A program made the translations under genes and the position numbers. Shown in pieces: positions 45,049-56,200 of a stretch of DNA of 64,000 nucleotides (position 1 is its first letter; every line of letters begins with the position of its first letter). Origin of the DNA: Auanema rhodensis. Taxonomy: Eukaryota > Nematoda > Chromadorea > Rhabditida > Rhabditidae. Below the pieces are notes generated by a model that did not search any database, was not told where the DNA came from, and saw nothing but the letters and a program-made list of their open reading frames with translations. Location: assembly GCA_964057225.1 (NCBI GenBank), contig OZ059895.1, forward strand, positions 12,896,001 through 12,960,000. Direction: 5' to 3'.

Positions 45049-45386
45049 TGTCGCTTGACAAACTGGACTTTTACCTCCAAGTATCAGTCCAAGTATGGAG
45101 TCGGTTCGTATGAGTGCGGTATTATGCGTTAAGACAAGTTAAATGAAGAAAGGTTTATTCAATAAATGCAACAACAGTAAAGTGAACAAGTGGATTGATT
45201 CTAGAAATTCCAAGAAATCCTAAAATCAATACAAAATTGGTGAGACATGAGTTTTTTCCATCTGGTTCTCCCTTTTATAGGGAGGCACCAGATGGATCAA
45301 GGGGAGGAGAATGTTTTTGCGAGACAAAGTAAGAATGAGTGAAAATCAGTATGAAACTTACATATTCTTTCACGTCGACCGTGACA
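45049..45386 (-). repeat. BEL 5' LTR (right)
   Basis: 338 bp, apparently identical to the left LTR. In element orientation it would drive transcription from the TATA box at 45279-45272, leftwards into the polyprotein. Confidence 0.93.
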
Positions 45387-45442
45387 GGGCCCGGTTAGTA
45401 CTTGGATCGGAGACGGCTTGGGAATCCCGGGTGCCGTAAGCT
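45387..45442 (+). pseudogene. 5S rRNA gene, 3' part (split by BEL element)
   Basis: Gene positions 64-119, beginning with the duplicated GGGCC. It continues the gene that starts at 35378. Confidence 0.93.
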
Positions 45443-45852
45443 TTTCAAATTTTTTTAACGATCATACCACGTTGAAAGTACGCCATGCAGCTGATTTTCA
45501 ATTTTATCTCTTCCGTAACAAATGTTTTCAATTTTCCAGCAGTTTTACTTAGATAGCTCAACCGAAGGCAGCGAATTATCTCTAATCTTATTCCTATATT
45601 ACAGTTATAAACTAGTAGTTTATGAACCTTCATCTTAACTTTACTGTTTCTATCTATTTCCTATTGAAACAAACATTGTTTAAACACTATACAACTGTGA
45701 AACCTTTTTTAATTTATTGTATTTGGATCTCATAAGATTTGATATCATCGAGGGATTTAGATGTAACGTAGAAAATTACATAACTAACATGAAATTGGAA
45801 AAAAAACAATAACGAGGATAAGTATGTAAATCATTGAATATCAGGTATTTTC

Positions 45853-45971
45853 GCTTACGACCATACCACGTTGAAAGTACGCCATCCCGTCCGATCTGGC
45901 AAGTCAAGCAACGTTGGGCCCGGTTAGTACTTGGATCGGAGACGGCTTGGGAATCCCGGGTGCCGTAAGCT
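45853..45971 (+). rRNA. 5S ribosomal RNA (middle block, copy 42)
   Basis: Consensus sequence between two diverged-patch spacers. Confidence 0.95.
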
Positions 45972-46381
45972 TTTCAAATTTTTTTAACGATCATACCACG
46001 TTGAAAGTACGCCATGCAGCTGATTTTCAATTTTATCTCTTCCGTAACAAATGTTTTCAATTTTCCAGCAGTTTTACTTAGATAGCTCAACCGAAGGCAG
46101 CGAATTATCTCTAATCTTATTCCTATATTACAGTTATAAACCAGTAGTTTATGAACCTTCATCTTAACTTTACTGTTTCTATCTATTTCCTATTGAAACA
46201 AACATTGTTTAAACACTATACAACTGTGAAACCTTTTTTAATTTATTGTATTTGGATCTCATAAGATTTGATATCATCGAGGGATTTAGATGTAACGTAG
46301 AAAATTACATAACTAACATGAAATTGGAAAAAAAACAATAACGAGGATAAGTATGTAAATCATTGAATATCAGATATTTTC

Positions 46382-46500
46382 GCTTACGACCATACCACGT
46401 TGAAAGTACGCCATCCCGTCCGATCTGGCAAGTCAAGCAACGTTGGGCCCGGTTAGTACTTGGATCGGAGACGGCTTGGGAATCCCGGGTGCCGTAAGCT
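46382..46500 (+). rRNA. 5S ribosomal RNA (middle block, copy 43)
   Basis: Consensus gene with the CAGATATTTTC upstream subtype; followed by a GTACGCAATGCAG stub. Confidence 0.95.
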
Positions 46501-47363
46501 TTTCAAATTTTTTTAACGATCATACCACGTTGAAAGTACGCAATGCAGCTGATTTTCAATTTTATCTCTTCCGTAACAAATGTTTTTAATTTTCCAGCAG
46601 TTTTACTTAGATAGCTCAACCCAAGGCATCAAAATATCTTCAATCTTATTTCTATATTACAGTTATAAACCAGTAGTTTATGAACCTTCATCTTAACTTT
46701 ACTGTTTCTATCTATTTCCTATTGAAACAAACATTGTTTAAACACTATACAACTGTGAAACCTTTTTTAATTTATTGTATTTGGAGCTCATAAGATTTGA
46801 TATCATCGAGGAATTTAGATGTAACGTAGAAAATTACATAACTAACATGAAATTGGAAAAAAAACAATAACGAGGATAAGTATGTAAATCATTGAATATC
46901 AGATTTTTTCGCTTACGACCATACCACGTTGAAAGTACGCCATGCAGCTGATTTTCAATTTTATCTCTTCCGTAACAAATGTTTTTAATTTTCCAGCAGT
47001 TTTACTTAGATAGCTCAACCCAAGGCATCAAAATATCTTCAATCTTATTTCTATATTACAGTTATAAACCAGTAGTTTATGAACCTTCATCTTAACTTTT
47101 ACCTTCATCTTAACTAACAAATGTTTTTAATTTTCCAGCAGTTTTACTTAGATAGCTCAACCCAAGGCATCAAAATATCTTCAATCTTATTTCTATATTA
47201 CAGTTATAAACCAGTAGTTTATGAACCTTCATCTTAACTTTACTGTTTCTATCTATTTCCTATTGAAACAAACATTGTTTAAACACTATACAACTGTGAA
47301 ACCTTTTTTAATTTTCTGTATTTGGATCTCATAAGATTTGATATCATCGAGGGATTTAGATGT

Positions 47364-47702
47364 TGTTCCATACGTGTCTTATAAAGAAGGCGGTTGACAA
47401 CGTCAACCGACTTTTGGTTAATAGAATTCAATAAGAAACTAGACCTGAACTACTTTTTGTATAAATTCAATTATATTTGTAATTAATATCTTGCTATATA
47501 AACCCCTGAGAAAGCAACTAGGTTGGCTTTCTCATAACATGTAGTTTCATGTATTTGATTATTGTATTTTTGCTTTTATAATTGTATTTCCATATTCTGA
47601 ATAAACTTCTTTTTCTCTACTCTCTGTTACTTTTACAATGGCATTCACACTATTAAAGTCCATATGGTTACCTAGCCGGAACCCTAGGAACCAATATGGA
47701 AC
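47364..47702 (+). repeat. Gypsy-type 5' LTR (left, 339 bp)
   Basis: Begins TGTTCCATAC and ends ATATGGAAC, an imperfect inverted end pair. It has a TATA box, TATATAAA at 47495-47502, and AATAAA at 47600-47605. A perfect inverted repeat lies at 47391-47409. Confidence 0.85.
47391..47409 (+). promoter_or_regulatory. LTR palindrome CGGTTGAC-n3-GTCAACCG (left)
   Basis: Two perfect 8-bp arms around a 3-nt centre. It is conserved in all four LTR copies (also 58810-58828 and the two solo LTRs) although the LTRs are otherwise diverged, suggesting a protein binding site or RNA hairpin under constraint. Confidence 0.7.
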
Positions 47703-47703
47703 G

Positions 47704-47721
47704 TGGAGGTTCCACCGAGAT
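47704..47721 (+). other. Primer binding site, tRNA-Gln
   Basis: TGGAGGTTCCACCGAGAT starts one base after the LTR. It is the reverse complement of ATCTCGGTGGAACCTCCA, the 3' end of eukaryotic tRNA-Gln(CTG) with CCA, over 18 of 18 bases from memory of that tRNA. Confidence 0.85.
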
Positions 47722-48833
47722 TCGTCTATAAGGGACGAATCTCTATGGACCATTGCCGCTACTTTTTCTCACCTTTAAATTACTTTCTCTTTCTTTGAAA
47801 TCCTTTTTACTCTAAAAATTTATCTTGATTTCATATCCAAAAATTCTAGTTAAATTTTATATTTCAAACTTTCAAGTCAATTTTGTATCTAAAACAAAAA
47901 CTTCAATTTAATCTAGTAATTCGAATTTATCTCTAAATCATTCTTCTAACATCATTTCTGATATATCTATTTGAAAGAAAAAAAATGTCTTATACATATT
48001 ATCTATTACAATCTATATTCCTACTTTATTCCTCTACTTTCCTGTATGTTTAAAGCATATAATGCATAAAAACTCTTTTTGGAACAAGCATATCAAAATA
48101 TTTAACCACGAATAATATTAAAAACTATCAATTCATGAAATATCTTAAAGACATTTATTCATATTGCAACACTTACCCATAAGTCATCTTGAAAACATCT
48201 TATCACAAGCTAATTTTGAAAATCTATTCATAAATCATTCTGAAAACATTGATTCATAAACAAAACCACTATTCTTGACATCTAACGCATTTTTATGAGA
48301 AAGCCCCGTAAGAAACAATACCAGACATTCTCGGGACATCGCCCGGAGGCGTACACTTTTTGATATAAGACGCGCAATCATTTGAAATTAACCCTTTTTG
48401 GTCCCATATGAGAATTAAAGAATATTTTGAAGTTGAGTGGTCCCACCTAGCAAGACCCAGGGGAACAGAAGTAACGTTAAAAGGGAACGTCTTTTGGGGG
48501 TTTGCTTAGGTAAGAGAAGTCTGGAAAAGTGAGTATGAGAAGCCTGTGTACCTGATCTTGTCCATGACTGAAAAGGAGCAATACACAGACCACTGTCTCA
48601 TATCTCATGCCTCTTCGAGAGATAAGAACTTGGTCCTTTGCTAAAGGTCACACGTAGTTGCGGACTCGTGTATGAACCTGACCAGGCTATTCTCCGACTA
48701 GAGACCCGCTGCAGGCTGGCCCCCTGACAGGAACAGGAGTCGCGCATACCAACCCCATATTGTCTCTTACGTTTTGTATAATATAAGCTCAGTCTTCGTT
48801 GGTTAATAATTTCCTTCCAGGAAACCAACAAAG
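47722..48833 (+). other. Gypsy-type element leader, non-coding
   Basis: 1.1 kb of AT-rich leader without a credible ORF. A possible intron runs from the donor AGGTAAGAG at about 48509 to the acceptor TTTCCTTCCAG ending at about 48820, just before the first start codon. Two similar 22-bp segments of the type CATAAGTCATCTTGAAAACATC lie near 48178 and 48230. Packaging signals would be expected here but cannot be recognised by eye. Confidence 0.6.
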
Positions 48834-49469
48834 ATGGCTGACGCAGCGAATCAAAACCCTCCGCCGGGAAATATTGCCCAAAATGCTACGAATAGCGCAG
48901 AGAAAACTCAGACAGTGGAAGCAGCACTGCATAGAAACCAAAGAAAAAGAGGACCACCGGATGCATTCCGACCAGATGCGAAATATCTGAAAACGAACGC
49001 GAAATCAAAGAAATTACCCCCTATTCCGGGTACACCGCTAACTGCTAAGAAACTTTATACTACTGCTATTAAAACTACTAGGCATGCAATTAGCTTGAAT
49101 AAGAATAAAACATCATCCAGTAAATCTACGCCCAAACGCTCTTCTCACTCTCCAAAAACAGTTGTTAATACCGGCACTAACACTTGTCCTCCAAATCACT
49201 CTTCTCCTCAACGCCTTGTTCAAACCGCAAATGCGGAAATCCTCACCTCTCCTATTCCTAGAAACTCTCCCTCTTCCACTGATCAATCTTTGCACGGGCA
49301 CTCTCTGTCTCCTGTCTCTTCTTCGTCAGACAATAACGTAAATTTGACTTCGAATGTTACAGAGCAGAGAAGTCGCCCTCAAATTGGCAGAGCAGATGGA
49401 GCAAGACAACTCTCCTATTGCAAGAGCCCACAACGTTTCTATTCGCCATCACAAACCTACGCTTTATGA
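48834..49469 (+). CDS. Gag N-terminal ORF (basic, low complexity)
   Basis: 211 aa from an ATG 13 bases after a splice-acceptor-like TTTCCTTCCAG. Rich in Lys, Ser, Thr, Pro and Asn, with no Cys/His motif or membrane segment. By position it would be the matrix-like N-terminus of Gag. The frame overlaps the next ORF by 116 bases and is one base out of phase, so Gag would need a +1 (or -2) frameshift, or the two are made separately, or an indel broke one gene. A composition-biased protein of this kind cannot be assigned by homology by eye. Confidence 0.65.
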   Translation: MADAANQNPPPGNIAQNATNSAEKTQTVEAALHRNQRKRGPPDAFRPDAKYLKTNAKSKKLPPIPGTPLTAKKLYTTAIKTTRHAISLNKNKTSSSKSTPKRSSHSPKTVVNTGTNTCPPNHSSPQRLVQTANAEILTSPIPRNSPSSTDQSLHGHSLSPVSSSSDNNVNLTSNVTEQRSRPQIGRADGARQLSYCKSPQRFYSPSQTYAL

Positions 49470-52400
49470 TGGATCGGTTCCATTCAACCTCTACATGCAA
49501 AGACTAGAAGGATATTTCGATGCCCTTCAAGTCCCTATTGCCGAGAGACTTTCCCATCTCTATCTACTTCTCGGAACGGATAGAGCCGCTGAAGCTCTTC
49601 GAACTATACCAGCAGAAGACTTACGCCAGGGATGGAACCACGTCAAACGCATACTATCGGAAAAATTACAACCTCCAGAAAAGAGAGATGCAGCATTCAC
49701 AAAACTCACTCATTTGAAACAAGGAGAGCACGAAACGGTACAAAATTTCGCTCAACGCTGCAGAAACCTTGCCTACGAATCATGCAACATGGACTCGACA
49801 GCCGATGAAAGAATACTACGAGTTTCATTCTTAGGAGGACTACGAAAGACTTTAAGAACACATGTCAATAACCGCAGCCCTATCACCTTTGATGCAGCCG
49901 TGACTATTGCCGAAACTGTGGAAGCTGACGAGGATCCTTCGCTCTTGATCAACAACTTGATTAAAGACGTGGAGCAACTAGAGATTATTAACGGTCTCAT
50001 AAACCACATGAGAGCATCACAACAGGAGAAAATCTATGACGGACCACAAACACACCAATCAAGAACATTCTATGGAAATCAATCAAGACCACAACACCCA
50101 CAAGAGCAATGGAATCAAAGAAGAGGAGGATACCGCTCACCAAGATACCAAGAGGATCGACAAAATAACCGTCACAACTTCAGACAGGATAACAGAAACA
50201 ATGGATATCAACGAGGATACAACAATTATCGTAGCCCCCAACGGTACGATAGATACAATGATCGATACAACAGCAGAGGAAACGATCGCTATGATAGCAA
50301 AAGGAATGATCGACAGGAGCACAGAGGAAACGACCGATACAACCGCGGAAACTGTCCTGATCGCGGATTTCAACAACGAAATCGCAGCACTTCATATGGA
50401 CCACATAACAGGCACAGAGATCGCACAAGAAGCCCCAGCGTCAGTTTTCACGTTAACAAAGTAGAAAAGGAAACAGTCAAAACAAAGAAGACACTTCCGT
50501 TCATACCGCTATTCTTATCCGTCATCGCCCTATCTATGATACCTTGCCAGGCAGACAACACCTATCAACTCTGCATTGGCAAACGAGGAGGTATTTTCCT
50601 CGAACCACCTCGCCCAACCACCTGCTCAGACTATGCACACAAGGACGGAGTCGAGATAAAAACAGTGGAACTATTTGCAGAAAATATGAATTACAAGGAA
50701 TGGGAAGCATGGAAATGCGCCAAGGAAATCTATAAAACGTGCGCCCACGACTTATTCTTCATCAGGGAAAATAACGTTACATTACTCCGAATAGAACCAG
50801 CCACTCCACAAGAATGCCAAACAGCCATTCAAGAAAGACGACACATGGATAACGACCTCAATCGCGAAGCACCAGGACTATTCAAAGCCCCTATGCCATC
50901 TAATACACAATCAAAATCGTTTTGGGCATCCTCTTGCACAACCAAGTCAAGATTCACCTTAGAAAGAGGAATGATGACTAGCCTACACGATGACACTATA
51001 ATCTCCGACTTATTCATCAACACTGAAGGATGCACTAAGCAACAAGGAGTATGCAACACCACCAACGCAGTTATCACATGGATCCCACCCAATGATCATC
51101 GAAATTGCGACTACACGACATTAGGGAAATTCGAAGCACTAATCAACAATGATACTGTATTAATCTCGGAAATACAAGGAGCATTCATTCTCAAAAACAA
51201 CACGCCAGACCCTACAGCTACAAGATGTATGAATGCAAGCATCTACTCAACTGATAGTGGTACGTACATTTCCATCAAGGACTTAAAAACACACCGACGT
51301 CAAAAGAGGATGGCACCCCAAGAATACCCTACGAGATTCTTCAATATCACTATCTACGAATCACTTCGCCTCACAGACAGTTCTACAGGTATACTACCTA
51401 TGTACCAGACATATCGAAATAGGAAAAGACTGGACAACGCTTATAACCTTATGGAATATCTCAAGACATCTAGCGTACACATAGGTTTCATCAAATTCCT
51501 ACAACTAGATTCATCAAAACTGAAGAACCGACTCTTATGGCACAACTACACTGACATCAACATGGTTATCCTGCACACACTTGCAGAAGCTGAGATTCGA
51601 CTTTCTACGAAAATTGCCATCGAACACCTACTGCCATCAGAGATCACGGCAAAACTCAGCAAGCAAATCACTATCAGCGACTTTGCCACACGTCTACTCA
51701 ACTACGAAGGCGATTATCTCGACCGAGCAAGACAAATAGCAATTGAAATAGCTCATACACCTACCACTCTGGCAACAGGAGAGACTATTCCATCAATGGA
51801 GGACTATCTGTACCAACTGTACCCACCCAGGATGACAAAACTGCCTAGATCACGCACTGACACACAGTTCTACACCCAGATGGATCAAATACAGGAGTTT
51901 CTTGATTATCTAGAGCAAAACAATCGTCTAACTCGGATATCAAAAGAACAAAGAGAGACAGAAAATAAGAAATGGGCAGATCTCACAAAACAGGCAAATT
52001 CGTCAGCAATCGTCTTTCCCAACTATACCCTCATCTTCAACGGACACGCACAAAATTATGGGTTGCCCAAAAATCAACCTACAATCAGACCTATCACGGA
52101 TGAAGACAGCAAATTATTTCAACAAGCATATCTTCAGCTCATTGAGTCACCTGGTGCTAGCCCCACAACCACCACTACTACAACCACCACAACCACTACA
52201 TCGACTACCACATCAACTGCTCCGACAACTACTACTCATCGGACGTCTCCACCTCAACCTACAACTACACCAAGGAGATATTACTATTACCAGAGTACAA
52301 CAACTCCAGTAACTCCACCACCACGCCCTCTCACTACCACACCTCGCAGAGAACCTCCTAGGACAATTCCCACAACTCGGATTACCACAAAACGAGCAAC

Positions 52401-53094
52401 AACAACTCAACCGGTAGAGGAAATTAAATCTCACACAGGATCACAAGCACACCTCAATTTCCTACGAACACGAGCAGATATTATTCAAAAATACGATGAT
52501 CAACTACGACAACAAGATACAAGGTCTCACCTCCAATACTCTACGTCAAAACTCGAGGAGGAAATCTTACAAGCTTTCCAAATAACAAAGAAAAGCGTTT
52601 GCAGAATGCAAAATAAACAGCTACTTACCTGGTGGGCAATCCTGCAAATTAATCCGACCATAGGAATTCGCACTATGCTTCGTCGACAGGACATTTCAGC
52701 CAAATTCGTCGGAGAACATCTCATCTACGTCATGCCATGCACCCCTGTACAAATAACACATGTATATTCGGATCACAAACGAGACGATAAATGTTACCTG
52801 GAGACGCCTGTAGACACGGAACATCACGGCAAACTATTCATTACACCAGGATCAAGAGATTTGACACCATATGCTCACATCATAGCATGCGATATGGCTA
52901 CATCAGATCCCTACAAAATAAACAATCAATGGATGAAAGATAATTCAACATTGAATGTAACTCACTTCTCATTTTCGGATGAACTCACATCTGTAAAAAT
53001 TGATCACATTAAGTTCAACAATTCCAACATATTTTCAAACCTCACGGAGTCAACATTTCCAATGGCACTGGCTATCTCCTACGGATCGAGCTAA
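49354..53094 (+). CDS. Gag capsid / nucleocapsid fused to an Env-like glycoprotein ectodomain
   Basis: 1246 aa. Residues about 35-215 are a Ty3/gypsy capsid domain (YDGSVPFNLYMQRLEGYF..., then LKQGEHETVQNFAQRCRNL). Residues 225-370 are a very basic Arg/Gly/Tyr/Asp/Asn repeat region that replaces the usual CCHC knuckle. At about 379-401 comes a signal-peptide-like hydrophobic stretch ending CQA, then a large extracellular-type region to the end: paired cysteines, many N-x-S/T sites, a furin-type site RRQKR at about 651, and a Thr-rich mucin-like stretch at about 937-1028. The frame ends at TAA (53092-53094) with no membrane anchor, but stays open beyond it into the next ORF, which begins with one. 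Start: first in-frame ATG; a stop lies 7 bases upstream. Calling it Env rests on architecture, not recognised homology. Confidence 0.75.
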   Translation: MLQSREVALKLAEQMEQDNSPIARAHNVSIRHHKPTLYDGSVPFNLYMQRLEGYFDALQVPIAERLSHLYLLLGTDRAAEALRTIPAEDLRQGWNHVKRILSEKLQPPEKRDAAFTKLTHLKQGEHETVQNFAQRCRNLAYESCNMDSTADERILRVSFLGGLRKTLRTHVNNRSPITFDAAVTIAETVEADEDPSLLINNLIKDVEQLEIINGLINHMRASQQEKIYDGPQTHQSRTFYGNQSRPQHPQEQWNQRRGGYRSPRYQEDRQNNRHNFRQDNRNNGYQRGYNNYRSPQRYDRYNDRYNSRGNDRYDSKRNDRQEHRGNDRYNRGNCPDRGFQQRNRSTSYGPHNRHRDRTRSPSVSFHVNKVEKETVKTKKTLPFIPLFLSVIALSMIPCQADNTYQLCIGKRGGIFLEPPRPTTCSDYAHKDGVEIKTVELFAENMNYKEWEAWKCAKEIYKTCAHDLFFIRENNVTLLRIEPATPQECQTAIQERRHMDNDLNREAPGLFKAPMPSNTQSKSFWASSCTTKSRFTLERGMMTSLHDDTIISDLFINTEGCTKQQGVCNTTNAVITWIPPNDHRNCDYTTLGKFEALINNDTVLISEIQGAFILKNNTPDPTATRCMNASIYSTDSGTYISIKDLKTHRRQKRMAPQEYPTRFFNITIYESLRLTDSSTGILPMYQTYRNRKRLDNAYNLMEYLKTSSVHIGFIKFLQLDSSKLKNRLLWHNYTDINMVILHTLAEAEIRLSTKIAIEHLLPSEITAKLSKQITISDFATRLLNYEGDYLDRARQIAIEIAHTPTTLATGETIPSMEDYLYQLYPPRMTKLPRSRTDTQFYTQMDQIQEFLDYLEQNNRLTRISKEQRETENKKWADLTKQANSSAIVFPNYTLIFNGHAQNYGLPKNQPTIRPITDEDSKLFQQAYLQLIESPGASPTTTTTTTTTTTTSTTTSTAPTTTTHRTSPPQPTTTPRRYYYYQSTTTPVTPPPRPLTTTPRREPPRTIPTTRITTKRATTTQPVEEIKSHTGSQAHLNFLRTRADIIQKYDDQLRQQDTRSHLQYSTSKLEEEILQAFQITKKSVCRMQNKQLLTWWAILQINPTIGIRTMLRRQDISAKFVGEHLIYVMPCTPVQITHVYSDHKRDDKCYLETPVDTEHHGKLFITPGSRDLTPYAHIIACDMATSDPYKINNQWMKDNSTLNVTHFSFSDELTSVKIDHIKFNNSNIFSNLTESTFPMALAISYGSS
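53092..53094 (+). other. In-frame TAA between glycoprotein ectodomain and anchor-Pol
   Basis: The only stop between 49354 and 57684 in this phase. The 111 bases between it and the next ATG are all sense codons and encode glycoprotein-like sequence leading into the membrane segment. Confidence 0.9.
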
Positions 53095-53205
53095 GCATCC
53101 TTACAAGCCACTCTGCCAGGAAAGCTGAAACCAGTCTTCAAACAGTCTGGATTCTCTAATCTAAATCCAATAGGCATTATAGGAGGAACAGTTGGAACGA
53201 CATTA

Positions 53206-56200
53206 ATGTTAGCAGATAACATATCAAACAACGCAGAAAAACAAATCACAAATTTCTTCGAATATGTAGGAGAATCAATTACAGCATGGATACTAAGGAC
53301 ACTAGCCATTATTGGAGGAATTCTCGTCGCAATAGGACTTATAACTGCTACCATCTGGGCATTAAAAATATATGCATGTACCACAAGGATACCAATCAAT
53401 CAAATAACATTCAAAGAAGAAGAAGAAGAACCAAGGCGAGAAAATAAAGAAATCGAACTTCAGCAATTACAACCACTGAATAAATCTCAACAAAACAAAT
53501 TCTATTCAAGAATCTCCCGATACGATCCCGACGCTCCACTATCAGACAACGACTTTCTAGCCTATCTACCACGATACGCCATGAAAGAATCAAGGATTAA
53601 CTACATCGGAGGATCACGACTACCTTTCGTACCTCTCTCCATCCACAATCAGATCTTTACTGCTTTATGGGACACAGGAGCTTCTATATCATATATGAAG
53701 GAAAGCACATTTCAACAACTACCGGCAGCAACGATGGTTGGTGAAAAGACAACAGCTATCGTAGCAAACAAATCACGGTTTTCCTTCCTGGGCTACACAA
53801 GACTTCCAATTGTTATTGGAAAAACAGAGATTGAGCACAAAATACTGATTTCTGCCAACAACCACTGCCCAGCACCTATCTTATTAGGAGTAGACTTTAT
53901 AGAAGCCCTCAGCAAAATAGGAATAAATACATCATTGCGACCACTTCAGAATTCATTGCTAGTCGGAGATACAATAGTACCTCTAGCACAAGACTACTCA
54001 CCGTGGACCGAGAACCACACGATAGCTCATGTAGTAAGCCTGGAAACTAAACAGTTTTACCCAGGAGAAACCAGATCGCTCACGTTGGAAGTAGACGATC
54101 CAGCATCATACGAACAAGCTTTTATAAGAAGTTCACAACGAATAGGAAAAATGACTTTCGCCCCTACAACTTTCACGCCAACAGGATACGGGGTTCAGAT
54201 ATTCGCTACAAATATCTCACCCGAAACAATCAAAATTAAAACAAATCAAGGAATCGGAACTGCTTACGCTATCCCAAAAGATATCAAAGAACAAAAAGGA
54301 CAATACGTCCCACCGGAAGCAAGATGGGAAGAACAACTACCATACTTCCCAGACGACTTCATAAAGGATCTCGACGTAACAAACACCATCTTCACCCAAT
54401 TGGAAAGACAAGAATTAAAGAAAATAGTACTTAGAAATAAGGAAGCTTTCTTGAACGAGGATCGCAATATCGGACTTTGTAAAGGACCAGTGGAACATAA
54501 TATACCTATCATACCAGGAAAATTTCCATCATTTCAAATCACATACAGGATCCCTCTAACTCAACAAGAAGAAGTCGAAAAACAGGTGGAGGAAATGCTC
54601 GAACAAGGTATAATAGAACCATCAATTTCTATTACCACAAGTCCCGTTATACTCGTCAAAAAGAAGGACAAAACATACCGTTTTGTTACGGATTTTCGAG
54701 CATTAAATGCCATAACACTGAAGCAGATATACGTCATTTCAAACATACAAGATATTCTCGATCTAGCAGCAGGAGCATGCATCTTCACTAACTTTGATTT
54801 GGTATCAGGATTCTTCCAAATACCTCTGCGTAAAGAAGATCGACATTTAACAGCATTTACTACAACTAGTGGTACATATCAATACTGTCGAATGCCCATG
54901 GGACTCTGTGGAGCCCCACATACATTCCAAAACGCAGTACGGTACCTACAACAACATGTACGCTGCAAACTCTTCGTATATCTAGACGATCTTCTGCTTA
55001 TATCAAAATCAACCACACAACACCTTCAAGATATCGAAGAAGTTTTGAGAGTAGCAATAGAGCTAGGATTCAAAATTAAGCAGAAGAAATGCACCTTTGG
55101 ACAAAGAGAAGTCAAGTTTCTCGGATTTATAGTCGGATATGAGGGAAAAAAACCGGACCCTCAGAAAATTAAAGCCATCAGAGACTACCCCAGACCAAAG
55201 TCAACAACAGGAGTCAGAGCTTTCATGGGCGTCGTTAACTACTTTCGAAGATTCATCAAAAATGCCGCGGGAATTGCCTCACCTCTCTACGACCTCACAA
55301 AAAAGGATAAAGCTTTCACATGGGGAGACAAAGAAGAAAAATCTTTCCAACACCTGAAGAAAGCCCTTTGTCAAGCACCGGTTCTTCAGGCACCTAGAGC
55401 AAAACGACCATACGTAGTTGAAAGCGACGGAAGCATAATTGCAGTAGGAGCAGTTCTATTGCAATCTGCGGATGATCAAGAACCATTGCACCCAATAGCT
55501 TTCGCTAGCCGTAAACTAAACAAAGCAGAAAGGAACTACCCCCCGATTGAGATCGAAGCCTTAGCCCTAACTTTCGCAGTTCATCAGTTTCGCACCTACA
55601 TCTTAGGAGCACCGATCAAAATCATAACCGATCATAGACCCTTAACTAGCCTTATGACAAGAAAAGACCTCATAGGAAGACTAGCCAAATTTCAAATAGT
55701 ACTCCAAGAGTATGATATTGAAATTATCTATCGCCCAGGACGTCTTAATAGCGTTTGTGACGCATTATCAAGATACTTCGAAGACGAAATCAACGAAGCG
55801 AAGGAAAGAAAGAAGAAAACGAAAGAATCTCCCACGCATCAAATCTCTACTATTACAACTATCACGGACCTTCGGACAATTCAAGAGGAAACAGAATGGA
55901 TCATGGAAACAAAAGAAAAGATTCAGAACAAAACAGCAGGAAGGCAACTAACAGATCGATATATAGTTCAAAATAATATTCTCTATGCAAAGCCAAAAAC
56001 AGCATTCCAAACACCTCGAGCCGTTCTACCCAATGATCCAACAATTACTACAGCAATAATTGATAAGTTTCATAAGGACCCATTACTAGGAGCTCATCTA
56101 GGAATCAACAAAACACATGACTCAATTCTACGCCGTTATACATGGACAGGAATGCAAGAAGATATCACCAACTACGTCAACAGATGTCTTCAGTGCGCAA

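Larger units (their letters stand above)
35446..45386 (-). mobile_element. BEL/Pao retroelement with Env (semotivirus type), 9941 bp
   Basis: Full-length LTR retroelement on the minus strand. It is bounded by the 5-bp target duplication GGGCC (35441-35445 and 45387-45391) and has two 338-bp LTRs, TGTC...GACA, that look identical base for base, so the insertion is recent. In transcription order: LTR 45386-45049, primer site, leader, one Gag-Pol-Env frame, an opposite-strand small gene, a zinc-knuckle ORF, LTR 35783-35446. BEL/Pao elements with phlebovirus-like Env are known from nematodes (Tas of Ascaris, Cer7 of C. elegans) and classed as semotiviruses. The two extra genes are not something I recognise from that group. 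Confidence 0.93.
45443..47363 (+). repeat. 5S rDNA array, middle block
   Basis: Spacer, two long units, one short unit (stub at 46911) and a deleted spacer unit near 47099. It stops abruptly in the spacer at GGATTTAGATGT, where the gypsy-type LTR starts. The first two spacers have the diverged-patch subtype. Nothing else is encoded. Confidence 0.92.

Noticed and set aside
47559..47753. 64-codon minus-strand frame in the left gypsy LTR
   Set aside because: Covers LTR end and primer site; no supporting features.
50036..50464. Alternate-frame ORFs over the Gag basic region (also minus strand 50137-50428)
   Set aside because: Low-complexity shadows of the Arg/Tyr/Asp repeat codons.
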